64,000 nt of DNA, from assembly GCA_002270565.1 (NCBI GenBank), contig NQMI01000010.1:133991-197990 (forward strand). The letters are read 5' to 3'. Source of the stretch: Stenocarpella maydis (taxonomy: Eukaryota > Ascomycota > Sordariomycetes > Diaporthales > Diaporthaceae). The notes beneath the pieces are model-generated. The model was not told where the DNA came from. It searched no databases and worked only from the letters and a program-made list of their open reading frames with translations. Positions 46,954 through 60,453 of the stretch are shown here, one piece after another (the first letter of the stretch is position 1; every line of letters begins with the position of its first letter). A program made the translations under genes and the position numbers.

Positions 46954-47241
46954 CTACAGGGAGGCGAAGCGCTCCTCCATGCTGCCGAAGAAGACCACAG
47001 GCCTTGGCTCGAGGATCTTGAGCTCTGATCCGAATGTCCGGTGCTCCTCCTCCAGGTCCATGATTGAGGGCTGGCGGAAGATGACGCTGTTGATGGACGA
47101 GGCAGCCGAGGCCGAGGAGGTGTTGGAGGCATAAGAGTTCCGGCTGGAGCTGGTTGATGTCCTGCGGTAGGAGAAGCGCGATCGTGAGCCCGCGGAGGGG
47201 GCGAAGCGAGTGTTGACGGGTTGGAAGCCGAAAGAGTCCAT
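46954..47241 (-). CDS. Small Ser-rich protein, probably conserved in fungi
   Basis: One exon codes 95 residues. The start MDSFGFQPVNTRFAPSAGSR is followed by an Arg/Ser/Tyr-rich segment (about 20-50) and an ordered C terminus with FRQPSIMDLEEEHRTFGSEL, then LEPRPVVFFGSMEERFASL. The sharp contrast between the variable middle and the structured ends is typical of a conserved short protein, and I believe similar C termini exist in other Sordariomycetes, though that is memory and not a search. No signal peptide or transmembrane helix is seen. Function is unknown. Confidence 0.7.
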   Translation of the reverse strand: MDSFGFQPVNTRFAPSAGSRSRFSYRRTSTSSSRNSYASNTSSASAASSINSVIFRQPSIMDLEEEHRTFGSELKILEPRPVVFFGSMEERFASL

Positions 47242-50200
47242 TGTTTGCGGTTGAGAGGGGAACAGCGGTGAGGACAGGTGTGGTTATTGCTGGAGGGTTT
47301 CCCGGAGCCTTTCGAAGCTGTGCAGACCAAGGTTGCGGGTTTGACGACGGACTGGGTTGTCGGAGGAGAGAGAGCTGGGGAGGGAGGATTATTAAGGTGT
47401 GCGGATAACGCAGCTAGGCTCAGCCTGATGGGGAGTATATGTGTTTAATAATGCCACGTCGGTGGGAGCGAGAGACTTGGAGTGAAGCTAGATTTTATCT
47501 AAGAAGCGAGCGAACGATCTGGTCCGTGTGTAGATCAAAAGAAGTGGGCGCGGTGGATGCCAGAGCCAGGGGGTGCACGCGGAGAATTATCGAGTCGCCG
47601 TCAACGGACACACCACATTAATTGCGTACGACGAGGTGGGAGCTTAGGTTGGGGGGAGCTGCGGGAGGTAGATTGAGGGGCCCCTAAATGGGGATCCGGG
47701 CGTTTGTGAGGCTTTAAGTATTATATGAAGCCAGGAGTTGAGGGAAGGGAGGGGTGGGCTGTCGACACAGGCTCACAGGCAGACAAGGGCGACGGGGGTG
47801 AGGCTGCGACGAGCGACCTGGGACTGGCAGGGGAGGGCCAGGGGAAACTCGAGGTCCTCAAACCGAGGGAAGGTGGGCCTCGTCGATGTCTTGTCCCTGG
47901 GCTAAACCGGAAATAGAAGCAGGAACCACGGACGACCCGGACAGGTGATAGGCGATGCCGCAGAAGCTGCAGCCACGGGGGTAGTGTGCTATGGTGGTGT
48001 GCTATGGTGGTGTATTGAGTCTTGTGCTGGCGGGCCTGGGGGCATCCGGGGCGGAGTGGCCTGTTGCACAAGTGCCCAGAGGCCCGATGCAGCAGGCAGG
48101 AGGCTTGATAAGAGGTCCTCTGCCCGGCGGTGGGGCGAGGGCATCCAGTATGGTTACTACCTAGTGCAGGTTTACGGAGTAGGATAGGTGTTTGGTTGGC
48201 CGAGAAGGCGGGACTTTGTGAAGCAAGGCCACGTAGCGAGGGCAAAAGGGCGGGCGAGGTCACGACGACGCTGACGGCGGCGGTGGTGCTGGTCGGCCAG
48301 GGGTATTGCGTGCCAGCGTGCGTGATGGCACAGCAAGGAGACGAGTTGATGTGCATACACACACAGCATAGCACAACCGAGGCGAGGCGAGGCGAGGCAA
48401 TGGGCCGGCCGTTGGACCTGGGCTGCCGTCTTGGGTGGATAGGGCAATGCGGATAATGCCACCTGCTCCTTGCCTAGTACTAATAATTAATAGTGTTTGT
48501 TCTCTGTCAGCCATGTGTGTGCACATCTGCCGCATGCGGTGACTAATGGCAACAGGGAGACACACACACAGAGTCTCGTCTCACTGCCCCTAGAAAGGGA
48601 ACCAACCACCCGAGGCCCGGGTCATGATGATGGTGTGTGTCGCAGTGGGAAAGCCATTGAGGCCATACCAAGCCACGCGTGCCACAACAACCACCGTGTA
48701 ACCCGCACGCAGACACAGCATGGCATGCATGGCATGCATGGCACGCATGCATGCTTGCATGCTTGCAGTTGTGCGCAGGATCAACCAAAGTGCGGTAGCC
48801 CAGACAGGCTTGACTGGTCTCGGTCTTGTCTGGTGTCTGGTGTGTGTGCCCACGGGCCGACGGGCCCTCGTCTGACTGGTACCATTGGGATTCGTTACAT
48901 AACGTACATGATGGAAGATAGCTGCAAATGCGCACGCAGGCATCTAATAAGCCAGCCAGCCAGCCAGCCAGTTGGCTGGTGATGCGGCAATCGAACGTGG
49001 GCCGAAAAGCATACAGGCGGGCGGGCAGGCCATGAGACAAGCTCTTGTCTGGCCTGGGTTCGAGATGCCTGCTGCCTTCTGCCTCGTGCGCGCGGCGGCC
49101 GCCTTTTGGTCTATGCCGTCGTCTCTTGTCATGCCGTCCTGGCCCTTGGTTCGTCCAGACTGCTGGCGACATTCGCCCCCAATGCTCGGCACCTACGGAG
49201 TACCTAGGCATGCGGCTGTCTCACCGACCGACGCGCCAGCGGTAGTCGTTGGGGGCCACCAAGAAAGAACTCGCCTGTCGCAGCAGTCTGGACGAGGCTC
49301 ACCTGGCTGGGCTCTGGTCTGCTGGTTTGGCACGCGAGGTCTTGCGGGAGGGCCTGGAGAGCTTGAGCTGCATGGTCGCCAGGCAGCGCTGCCGGCCTGT
49401 TGGAGGTCGGGTCTCGGATCTTGTACTGTGCGCCTGACTCTGATATGGAATGCGGGTACCAAGGACAGGTACACAGGACATGTGCCGGCGGGCCAGGGGC
49501 TGCTTGACTGGGTGGCTGAGGGAGGCATGAACGGTCGCCACCCCATTCTCTTGGCCTGTGTTTCACCTTGACTGCATGAGCCAGACGAGCAACATAGAAG
49601 CCCCTTCTGGCCTTCTGGAACTATTTGACACAAGAGACGCATCCCAGCCCGTCCCAGCCCTCCTTCTCCTTCTCAGACATTTACTATTACCCAGGTGGTG
49701 TAGCCTGTCCTCCTCCGGCACGTCGCACATGCAACCAACACTGGTCCCCCCGAGCTCAGGCGAAACGGGTCCGGACAGAGACAGTCATCACCGCCTGCCT
49801 CGTCGGTCAGCACACCTCCAGCCTCGCAACACGAGCTGCTCCCTGACGCCTGCACATCACATCACATCACACCATCACCGCCCAGTCAGGTGTGTCATGT
49901 GGCCGCTGTACGGTGCTGGGTAAATCTGTGGCATTTCCCCAGCATCTACTGCACATTATCTGCTCCATCTTCACCGGGGTCAAGGGGTCGTTCGCCTAGC
50001 AGGCCCCGGTAAGGTCTGGTTCTGTACTCCGTATCAGACCCAGCAAGATACAAGACGCAGCCCGGGTATCCTGAAGCCAGTCGCTTGCCTCAGACCAGCA
50101 ACGGCTCCGCGCCGCAGGATACGAGGTCCTCAACCCCCGATAAACGGTTCGCCAGAGCTCCTTCACACACGGCTCAGCTGCGCTTGTTTCCTCGGACCGC

Positions 50201-52049
50201 CAGCTCGAGGCAAGATGCCCAGCCGCAGCATTCGTCCGGCGACCCCCCTCTCCCGGTGGGAAAGCTTACACCCTGACCCATCATCGTCTCGCCGTGGCCG
50301 GGCAAACTTTGACAGATTAGAGATCGCCCCCCCCCCCACCTGCGAACAGGCTGAGGCTCCGGCGGACTGGTCTCTTGGCTTTCCTTTTGCCTCTCTACAA
50401 CGCAAAGTTATCACGTACTGTGCAGTGGCACTGCCTTCCTGCAGGGACCGTCCCAAAGAAGCATACCCGAAATAGCAGCAGCAGCTACAAGTGGATGCGT
50501 ACGTTACATGCGCATGCACGCACATGTTTGTTGCGTATATGTGTGTGCGTCGTACCGAGTTAGTCACCCTCTCACCCTCCCACACCGCAGGCCCCACAGA
50601 CGCACACGCGCACCCCAGGTGCTCGGAACAAAAGGTGACGGCTCGGTTGACGTGCAGGTGAGACTTGTTTGTAAGACTTGGCAGGCCCTGCTTTGTGGGA
50701 CGGTGGCCCTCTCGTCACTCTCCCGTCACGGTCGCCGGGCGACACACGCGTAGTCTTAACCAGCATAGTGTGTACCGTACGTCATCCGGTATAAGTCACC
50801 ACCACCAATTTACATAGCACACGGCAGAGGACTCGTGCGGGCGTCGTAACAAGGTGGACACAGCACGCATGAATGATATCGCCGCTCAGCTCGTCATGGT
50901 AGAGCTGGGTGTGCGTTTCCGCCGGTACTGTATAGGCATGGATCGTACGCGCGAGCCAAGTATAAAACGTAGTCGCGTGTATACAAAGTACCGGTGGACC
51001 GATATAGTATGCCACCAAACTATCCACGACGCCGGCCAGCCCACTGAACGAATTGTGTGAGATAGATGAACAAGGCTGAAAAAGGGCCCCGTTTTCTCTA
51101 CCACCCAGACAAGCATTGTTTAATAAACGATGCTTTAGGTAGTCTACTCTTTGCTTCTGGAAATAGTAAACTTGCACCGGTTTTGCCGAATCGATGGCCA
51201 CACACACACACACACACACACGAACAGGAACACCTGGAAATAGTTTTCCTGTTTTATGTAGGGAGGTTTGTGTTATAGTCGCAACCAACAGGGCACGAAA
51301 CAAACAAGAAAAAGAAAAAGTGCCGATCCGATGCGATGCCATCGGCTGGCTGTTCGCCAAGTTTTGTTGTCTTGTCATGGGGAAAAAGCCAAATATTGTC
51401 GCGCTCGGGCGTGGATGCTCGGCTGAGTCACTCCGGTGGCTTGACCTGCTGTAAGTGGATGGGACAAGATGCCCTCCCTGGTCCCATCGCCGTTGGCCTA
51501 TGTTGGGCGCCCTTCATAAGCAGCATCCTCGATTAGAAGACATCATCCATGAGGCTAGGAATACAGATGTTCCCCGTCTCTTGATTGTTTATCATTATGT
51601 TCCGTAGAACCTACTCTCCTTCCTTCTATCTTACCACACTTCCTGTATCTATGTAGATATCCACATGTTTGCTCCTCCGCCGAACTTTAGCATCCCTGTG
51701 GGGAGATATGCACAACCATGCTTGCTTCGCCTCGCTCAGTCGAAACACACAAAAGATTAGGACAGACAATAATTCAAGGGTAGGTCGCCGCCCGAGGGAA
51801 CTTCTTTTCCCCATTCCCAAACCGTTCAAAACGCCGTTGTAGTAGTACTCCTCCATTCTCGCAATGCAAGGGGCGTGTAAACTCGCCTGGCTTTCGCAAG
51901 GGCGGAACGTACAGTGGCAGCCAAGCCGGCCTCCCTGCTCTCCGTTGTTCCTAATCTCCTTTCCCAATGTGTTACCTTCCCTCCATTCCTATTCCTTGAT
52001 CCCATTAATCTTCCTCCCAGTGAGCACGATCTGGGTTCACTCATGCTCA
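47242..52049. other. Intergenic spacer, no supportable gene
   Basis: These 4.8 kb run from the promoter of the 95-aa gene to the 3' end of cch1. Open frames on both strands are long only because of GC content and lack motifs. Simple repeats include CATGCATGG-type repeats near 48720-48765, CCAG repeats near 48952-48972, and an (AC)n tract near 51200-51222. Four of the ACGGAGTA words discussed in the findings lie in the 31-51 kb gaps outside this spacer and three lie inside it. Confidence 0.5.
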
Positions 52050-55000
52050 TTACCACCCAGACTTCTTCTTCGAGCTCTTCGAGGTCGCGCTGCGCCTGAT
52101 ACTCGCCATCCAGATGGAGTCGTCGAGGATCTGACTCATCTGGATCGGGCTCACGGCGCTGTTGCTCCTGCTGTTACGCCTGCTGTTGGCCGCCGAGCTG
52201 TTGGCCGACCCGCCGCCGGGCTGCAGCTCGAAGCTGAAGGCCGAGTGCGTCGACTGGTGCGCGTCGCTGCGCGCCGAGCTGCCGGCCTCGCCCACCCGCG
52301 GCATGCTCAGCGGGTGCACGCCGCCGGTGCCGTCGAAGTTGGTCTGCAGCGCCAGGTCCGTGCTCACGCCAGACCACGTCTTGTGGCTGGCTGCCCCGCC
52401 GCCGCCGCTGTTGCGGGCCTCGTTGGGGCTCAGGAACGCGGCGCCCGTGCCAGAGGGCGAGAGAAAGCCCCCTGAGCCAGGCGTCGATGGGCTTTGTGGC
52501 CCGTAAGGGTTCGGAAGGAGAGAAGAGGACGTCTTCCTCTTTTCTCGCTCCTCTTCGTCGTCTACAAGGATGTCTGGCAGGTCCAGCTGGGGTACTGCCG
52601 TCATACGTGCAGCCCTCTTGCGATCCATGTGCCGCTTGAACTGCCGTGCATAGTACCTATCGAGGAAACATTAGGATCCGAGTACAGCCATGTTGAGACA
52701 CCGGGATAACTTACATTGTGTCGAAAAAGCCGACGACCACACGACGACGAACTTCCTCCTCGATGCGTTGGAGACGTGCCCGGCGACGCAAGAATTCCTC
52801 GAGACTGTAGCATAAATGTTAGTCGGCGGGACATTGATAGTTTACACGTATGCTGTGACTCACCGAAGACTCTTGCTGTCGTTGATAATGTTGTAGTGAG
52901 CCAAAATCATGAGCACAGTAGTGAATGAGATGCCCTTGTCCGGGTCGGCAGAGACCATGACCTCTTCATAGAAGACGTTGTACCTTCTGCGTCTCTCTCG
53001 CACCGCCTCGATGTCAATTCGGTCCAGCCTGTTATTCAGCTTCTGAAGATTGGCAAGACCATGGGCGCTTGTCGAAGAGATGGATTGGTGCCGCGATGAT
53101 GGCACCTCGTTTCCAACATCATCAAGAATTTGCCTCACAGAATCATCATGCGAATAAATCCGCATCTCGAACACGCCGGAAAGCTCTCCCAGCAGGCGAG
53201 GGAAAGCCTCTTTGCTAATGTGCCCTGTGCCATGGGGGTCGACCGACCTCCAGGCCTCCTTGAAGCGGCGAATCTCCTCGCGGTCGACGGCAGACAGCCC
53301 ACTCGATCGCTGGTACACGTACGAGAAACTCTCGTAAATGAGCGACACGAACAAGTTGACGAAGATGTACATGCTGAGGATGTTCCACAATATGAAAAGC
53401 ACCCTGGCCCATGCAGCGCTGCCGCAGTCGCTTGAATAGAAGTCGTCACTCTCGACGCACAAAGGCGGCTCAATGCAGGCATAGTCCTCCATGATCTGAT
53501 TCCAACCCTCGCCGACAGACATGCGGAATAGCAGGATTAGCGCATTCGGCACAGTGCGGAAGTTGACCTGGGTGGTCTCCTGGGACCCGAACCGCGTCAA
53601 GCTAAACGTCTGCGTCAGAGCAATGGCAAAGACCAAGAAGAAGACGAGCCAGGTTGCCAGTAGATTGCCGATTGTCGTCAGACTAGCTGCTGCCGTTTTG
53701 AAGAGCTGGTCCAAAGCGTCGTTGCGGGGGATGAGCAGGAACACAATTGCAACAAGGAAGAACTTGTGCAACTGCACGAAAGTGTCTTCCCTGGGCGAGA
53801 CGAGGAAGAGGATCGTGGTCGCAAAGGCACCGAAAACAACGACCAGTGAGTACATGTCCCAAGAACTCTTTCTGAAGCGCGGCCAACCCAGACCAAACAC
53901 ACGGATTGCACTGTTCGCCATGTAGATTAGTATGAACAAGAAGAATATCGCATCCCTGGTGTTGGTCCACCATTCTGGCTCCTGATAGAACTCGACTAGA
54001 AGCAGCAGCAGATGGAGACAAAGGACTACCGTGATGGTGGTGTACCATTTGCCTTTCTTCTCGATCGCGCGCTTGTGACACCATTTCTTCCAACTCTGAT
54101 TGGAGTCATCATAAGACGTCTTAGAAGGGGAGATTTGGCGGAGGCGTTTGCGCAACTCGAGCCACGACCGTTGCTCTGTCGTCAGATATGCCACGCCGGT
54201 CTGTTCCGTGTAGTTTCGCATGAAGACGGAGATGAACAGCGTAAGCACGAAAACCGTGCCCAAGAGGTTGTAGATGATGAAGAACACGGCGTTGCCCTGT
54301 GCGACTCCGAAGACGGGTTGGCTGCCGACTCCCACAATGGACTGGGCCGCGAAGGAGACATCAATCCATCCCTCTTGACTGACAATCTGAAACAGGATGA
54401 ACAGCGAAGAGCCAAAGTCATCAAAGCTGTAGTAAGGGTTCTGGGCAACTCGGGGAGCCAGCACGTTCCAGTTATATGGAGTGCTATTGAATTCACCGAA
54501 GCAGTCAAGGAGGTACTCGCCTGCGTTATCGTCGTTGCAGGTGACGAATTTTCCCATGAACAAGTTGGTCCCGTAGATTGCGAATGGAATAATCAGCGAA
54601 AGTGACACGAAGGCCGCGCTGGCAATCTTCCACCACCCAATCACGATCAAAGAGTGGAAGGTGTCACGGGCACTGTCACTGACATTGAGTAGCCGCAAAG
54701 CCCTGAGGGCCTTAAAGGCGCCAACAGCTCGAGACACGGCTCCATCATTTGTAAAGAGCGTGATGACGTTGATCCAGAGTGTGATCAAGACCACGGCGTC
54801 AATGATTCCCCAGGAGCTGCGGAAATACGCGTTCGGGGTCCAGAAGAATCCATCTGCGATGACCTTGATGAGGGCTTCAGCGCTGAACAGGGTGGCGAAG
54901 GCCATGTCGGTCCAGACGAACCAATTCTCAACGCTAAACTCGTGGGTTTCGAAGTACTCCTTCTGGTATAATGGCGTGGTGACACAGGCCAAGATGACCA

Positions 55001-58000
55001 TGGCGACAATAGCGGCATAGATGAAGGCCGAAAACGAGTACCATGCAATCTTGTGAGGCTCTACGCCATCGAAACGCTCAGTCCCTCGGCCGGGACCAAC
55101 GATTCGCTGGCAGAGGCGCCGAATAGGATTTTTGGGGCCGAATATGAACAAGGAGTTATTGTAGGTGGGGTGTCGAGCGAGATAAGCTCGTTGTGCCTTG
55201 CGACGTTCAGCGGTGGCAGAGACAGCTTGGCGGGCCATCTGCCGAGGATCCTGGGTCTCATTGCGATTTTCGAAGGTGAGATTGGAGTAAAATGGGTTTG
55301 GATCCTTGCTGCTGAACGCAGTAACCACTTTACCCCATACCATAGACATGAAGCCAGGCTTCACACTACCACTGTTTGCATTGGCAGCTTCTGGGGGTGA
55401 TTGGCTCCTGCTGCCGTGTGTCTCCTGCACTGTCTCGACTGCGTCGTCGAGGAAGTCCCGCACCACAGCCTCCTTCAGCAGCATTTCCATGGTAGCCGGA
55501 CCATAATCCAGAGGGTCCTTCTTCTTCTTCGTCCTGCCGAGGGAAAAGATGGTCGACAGGGCGAGATTGCTCGAACTGCCTCCCAGTTCTTTGCGCTGCA
55601 AGAACGCGCGGACTTGTTCAAGTCGCTTGACATCCTCGCCAACATCGAAGTTTTCTTGGATGACAGCAATGAACATATTGACGAGAATAAAGAAGGCCAA
55701 GATAAACCATCCGATGAGGAACATGGCTCCGATCCACGCAGTGTGCCAGGCATTCGTGAAGCCGGTGATAGTATACAGGACAGTTGTCCAATTCTCACTG
55801 GACAGAATTTGATACATGGCCTGGAATGAATTCCAGATTGTTGCAAAGTTCATTTCGATGTTGTTACCGCCGGAGTCCTCCAGAGGTATTTCACCCCGGA
55901 ACAGCTGTGAGGCGAAAATTGCCATGAGGAGCGTAATCAGGTAGACGAAGAGCATCAGGTTGCTGATACCCGTTGCATCACCCAAGACTAGCACAAGCAG
56001 GTCTCTGGTCATGGGCACCGCGAGGACGACGCGGTAGGCCCTCATGATCTGGAACACCGTCAGCCAGGCGTAAACCACGCCTGAATCGTGGATAGGAGGC
56101 AGCAGGATGACGGATGTGACAACGGCCAGCCCTAGGTCCACGAGGTTTCGGCTGCTGTGACGGAAACCTCTGAAGTCTGCAACGAGCCGTATGATGATTT
56201 CGATGTCGAGTAAAAGAGTCACCACCACTTCGACGTTATCGATGAACACCTTGCGGTCATTTGACATTTCCGAGCTCTTACACGCCTGTGCAAGCAAGTC
56301 AAAAGCGATACACAGGACCCAAAACGTTCTCGACTTGTTGTAAATCCGCTGTATGGAAGATATCCGCTTGGGTGGCTCCTCTGTAATATCGTCCTCGATT
56401 TTGTCTTCAGAATCGGTAAAGGCACTTGCTTTGCTCTCTTCGCGGATGACCTGGAAGGATGATGTGATGACGGCAATGAGCAAGTTGGCCAGCCATAGCA
56501 ACATGATCATGATTCCAGCACCGAAGAAGAGTGCTGCCGGTGTGTAATCCGAATCGATCGTGTAGTACATCAGGTCGGAAAACGTATTCGCACTCATGAC
56601 GACGAAAACCATCTCGAGTGAGTGTAGAATGTCGTCGAAGTTGACACTGCCGTTGTACGGATTTCCCTGCTGTAGACAAAGTGAACCTCTGGGGCAAATG
56701 TAACCCTTAGCGCTACCTGTGCCGGGACTGAGGTTGGTGAGATCGCCAGGAGGATCAGCAATGACCCATGGTAAGTCGTTACCGGTGGTCAAATTCTTGT
56801 AACCGCCACAGAATTGGAAGTCGTTGACAAAGGCCGCAGAGATATTCAGGGGGTCCTCCGGGTTAATCCAAACACACTGTCGCCTAAGACTGCCCTGGAA
56901 ACTCTGCACGCCAATAATGGCAAAGACCAGCCAAAAGAAGCCGATCAGGAAGGATACTCGCAGCAGCAAGGGTGCTGCTCTTTTCAGACTTCGCAGGATG
57001 ACCTTTTTCTCGCATTAGGACTTTGTGTTATTGTGCCCTGGCTGGAGACAACTTACCGCATTACCCTTGGTCAGCGCCAACAGTCTCACGATGCGCAGAC
57101 AGCTAAGCATTCTGAACACGTAGAGATGGTGCCTTTTCTCGACGCCCGTTATACCGATCACAAAGGAGATCCAAAATGACAAGACAGCAACAAAGTCGAG
57201 TCGGTTGAAACCATGGCGCAAGAAAGCTCGTCGGGCCAATTGATACCTTTGCTGCTCCTCTATTGTCTGAGGCAGAGAATGACCATTGAAGAACGTGACA
57301 GAGCGTTGGAAGGTCGATGGGCCATAGTCTTGCGGTGGCTTCTTGACCGACTTTTGCCTCTGAGGCTGGAAGACAGTACGATACCTGTCGACAACAGCGG
57401 CCTTGACGCCGCGATCGCGGTCAATGGTGCTATACTCGCGCGCATTGAGTACGAAGCCGGACACGATTATCCTGGCAATCAACTCTATGGTGAAAATGAC
57501 GAAAAGGCAGAAAATAGCCCAGTCGATCGAGGTGCTACCCCATCGGTCCGGCCTCCCCTCACCAGCATCGAAGACATTTGGTGCGGCCTCAACGCACAGA
57601 AGGATCAGTTGGAGCACAATTAGGATCAGAAGTAAAGGCTCAGTCCATGGCTGCACCAAAATGTCGCAGAGACGCCTTCGTATCGGGTTGTCGGGTGAAA
57701 AGATGCCCAAGGTCTTCCCTCTCAGTGGATTGGCCATACGGCCGTGTATCGAGGGCACGGGGGACAGCGGGCCGGGGTCCGAGGGGAATATATATTCCGC
57801 ATGGCCCTTCTTCTCGATGGGGCTCTGATTCTGATAGAGCTGCGAGTGATACGAGGTGTCGACATTGGGCACCTTGGGCATAGACTCGCGCGGGCCATCT
57901 CGACTGGGCGAACGGGATCGGTCACGGGACCGATCCCGGCGTTTCTGATTCTCGAGAACCTCGTCACCACTGATGTTGACGACACGCTGGGACATGGCTC

Positions 58001-58778
58001 GCATGATGGAGCCGGCCTTGAGGAAGGCGCCGGATGTCGAGGGCGAACGCGACCGTCTGTTCGTGTCGGGGGTGAGGTTCTTCCCAAAACTCTTGTGCTT
58101 CTGGGAGCCGACACCAGACTCCAGGTCGAAACCGAGCCTGTCCTCGTTGCGCACCTGGCTCGGGCCAGTGTCGAGGTCCCGTACCGTCTGGAAGCTATCC
58201 CGCGGCTGTGCATCTCCGGCGACACTAAGACCATCGATTGGCTGGGCAGTCTGCGTGAGAGGCACCCTATCCGACTCCTGGGCGTTGTGATCATCGAAAT
58301 ATGATGGCGCTTCGTAGGCGGCGTTCGGGGTAGAGCCGATCTCTGAGAGCGGACGGGGCGACAGCTGCTCGTTAGAGAAGTCGGGTGGAAGGGCATACTG
58401 AAAAGCAGTGGCGTCCACGGGTGACACGGGTGAAAGCTGCAGCCCTGCCTGCCTCAACTGTTGCTGTTGTGGTTGTTGTTGTAATAGCCCTTGCTGCTGC
58501 CCCTGCTGGTATGTCTGCTGCTGCTGGTATGGGTTGTCCCAGTACGTGGTTATGCTGGGCAAGGCTGCGGCCATCTGGGCTGTGGTTGGCGATAACCTCT
58601 CGTACCGTTGTGGTATTGACTGTGCCTGCGCCCCATATGCCTGCGCCCCGCCCGAGCCGGAAGTGGACCTGCCTCTCCCGGGCTCGCCTGGCGGCCCATC
58701 AAGGCCGCCCAAGGGTATCGGGGGAGGAGCGTGCGCCCGGTTCCGTTGCGACGGAGGGGACCTCGAGGGGTCCGCCAT
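52050..58778 (-). CDS. cch1: Cch1 plasma-membrane calcium channel alpha subunit
   Basis: Cch1 is the pore subunit of the fungal high-affinity calcium influx channel, working with Mid1. Four exons (58778-57057, 57002-52864, 52804-52715, 52656-52050) with short GT-AG introns give 2185 residues. The N terminus of about 370 residues is Gln/Ser/Pro-rich and cytosolic. Repeat I starts near 377 (PLLLILIVLQLILLCVEA), and four six-helix repeats follow. Pore segments read SANTFSD (repeat I, Asn about 713), SSENWTT (II), SQEGWID (III) and VGEGWNQ (IV), so the filter ring is N/E/E/E. S4 segments carry few arginines. After repeat IV lies an EF-hand-like helix pair (REEIRRFKEAWRSVDPHGTG), then a helical stretch across exons 3-4 and a Ser/Gly-rich tail ending KKKSGW. 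The first ATG after an in-frame leader at 58778 fits a Kozak-like ACCACCATGGC context. Confidence 0.93.
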
Positions 58779-60453
58779 GGTGGTTGGAGGGAGAATACGG
58801 CGGAGAAGTTGTCGTGTGCGAGAGCGAGAGTTCGGAGGGTGGTGACTGGCCAATCGCTGCGGTGGGAGTGGGCAGCGATTGGATCAATCACGAGGCTTTC
58901 GAGATGCGCGCTGAGCGCTCTCGTTTCGTAGGAGGGCGCAGTCAAGGCGAGAACATGGCCTGGCCGGGAGAGCTTTTGATCGAGGAAGAGGAAACAAATC
59001 GATGGCCCGTGATAGCTGCTCAAACAATAGTATTGTTGGCGGGCTGGCGTGTTGGGTCGGGCGTTTTGTTTGGAGGTGTGGCGGCGGGAGGTTGATTCGA
59101 GAGTGAGAGGGCTAGTCCAGCTGAAACTCGGCGTATTCGAGACGAGGGCTAGAGACTTGGAGACTCGAGACCAGGGTGTTGCTGAGATGGTGCTCGCGCC
59201 CCAAACTGGGTGGATTGTCGGATGGATTGGATCGGACGGAATGGGTCAGTCGTTGGACAGGTCGGTTGACAGCTGACGGTGACCGCTTGGGCGGGATGTT
59301 TGTGTATGTGTGTAGATGCAGTATGTATGTGCGTGGGTGGTGTGTGTGTGTGTGTGTGTGGTCGTCGTCGTCGTAGTCGTCGTTCGCGTCTGAAGGTCTG
59401 ATGAGTGGATTCTCGAACTCGGCAGCAAGGAAATCTGGAAAGCAGGAATCCCCTTTCGCCTCTCACATGTTGCAAAAGCCGTGGGTCCCCTTGATCGTGT
59501 TCATGGTAGCCCCTGGTGGTTCCCAATCGCATCTCGCATCCCCTGCATGCGGGTGGGTCAGAGCGTGCCTTGCCAGCTTGTCAGGCTTGTCCGGCTGGGT
59601 TTCTCTATGTCTCAGCATGTCAGTCTGTGTCAGATGCTAGCGCGGAAACCAAATAAATCCTGACCCCTACCGCGCACCCATTCCAGCCATTCCGAGCCAT
59701 TCCAGCCTGGGTCAAGCCATTACGGAGTATACGCGTTCTCTCAGCTTCAGCTTCAGCTCGTCAGCCTTTCTCAGCTGCACCACCGTTTCGTGAAACCTAA
59801 CTATCCTCCCACACTATATAGTCTAGTGTATGCTAATCCGTCGCAGGTATCTCAAGTATGAGCCAAGCCAGTATAGATCCCGGGCTCACGAGAAATATAG
59901 AGACAAAAAAAGCCCCTATGTGAGGAGGGCCACGAAGATCCGGCTCGACCGGCAGAAGCTCATCAAACTGTACACGCCAGAAAAACCCCGATAGCTCCAT
60001 GTCCCACCAGCTCTTGGCCTCATCATCACACATTCACGTTTACAATACGACATATCCATCACGGGCCAAGCAGTCCCAACCGCCGCATACCCGTGCTGAA
60101 CCTAGGCGCTTTGAGATTTTGGCCAAAAACAGTCTAGTCTAGTCTGTCTCTTCCGAGCTGAGCTCAAACAACGACAACCGCCGTCTAGAACATTGGCCAA
60201 TGTAAATAGTAATGACGAAACCCACAGCAAACTAGCATTCACTCTGGAAGATGAAAGTGGCTCCCTTCATAAATATGTATATACATATTTATCACGGGCA
60301 CAAGCGCCCAGACATAAAGAATTCCCCAGAAAATATGCCCGATACTTCCCAGATGATCCCAAAAAAGTCCACTCACTGGAGGATCCCAGCTCCCATATCC
60401 TAATAGGCCAACAGGCACAGTATCATCCTCCCCCGAGGCTCCCAATCTAGCTC
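58779..60453. other. Upstream region of cch1 and spacer to the PKS relic
   Basis: This 1.7-kb gap begins with the C/T-rich (minus strand) leader of cch1. A compound GT / GTC repeat lies near 59338-59385. A 66-codon frame on the minus strand (60033-59833) has a hydrophobic middle (GAFFVSIFLVSPGSILAWLI) but no identifiable family; it may be part of the decayed region to its right. Confidence 0.45.

Noticed and set aside
48543..49571. Overlapping 199- to 222-codon frames on both strands
   Set aside because: They cross CATG-type and CCAG repeats, have biased Cys/His/Ala content, and show no similarity I can name.
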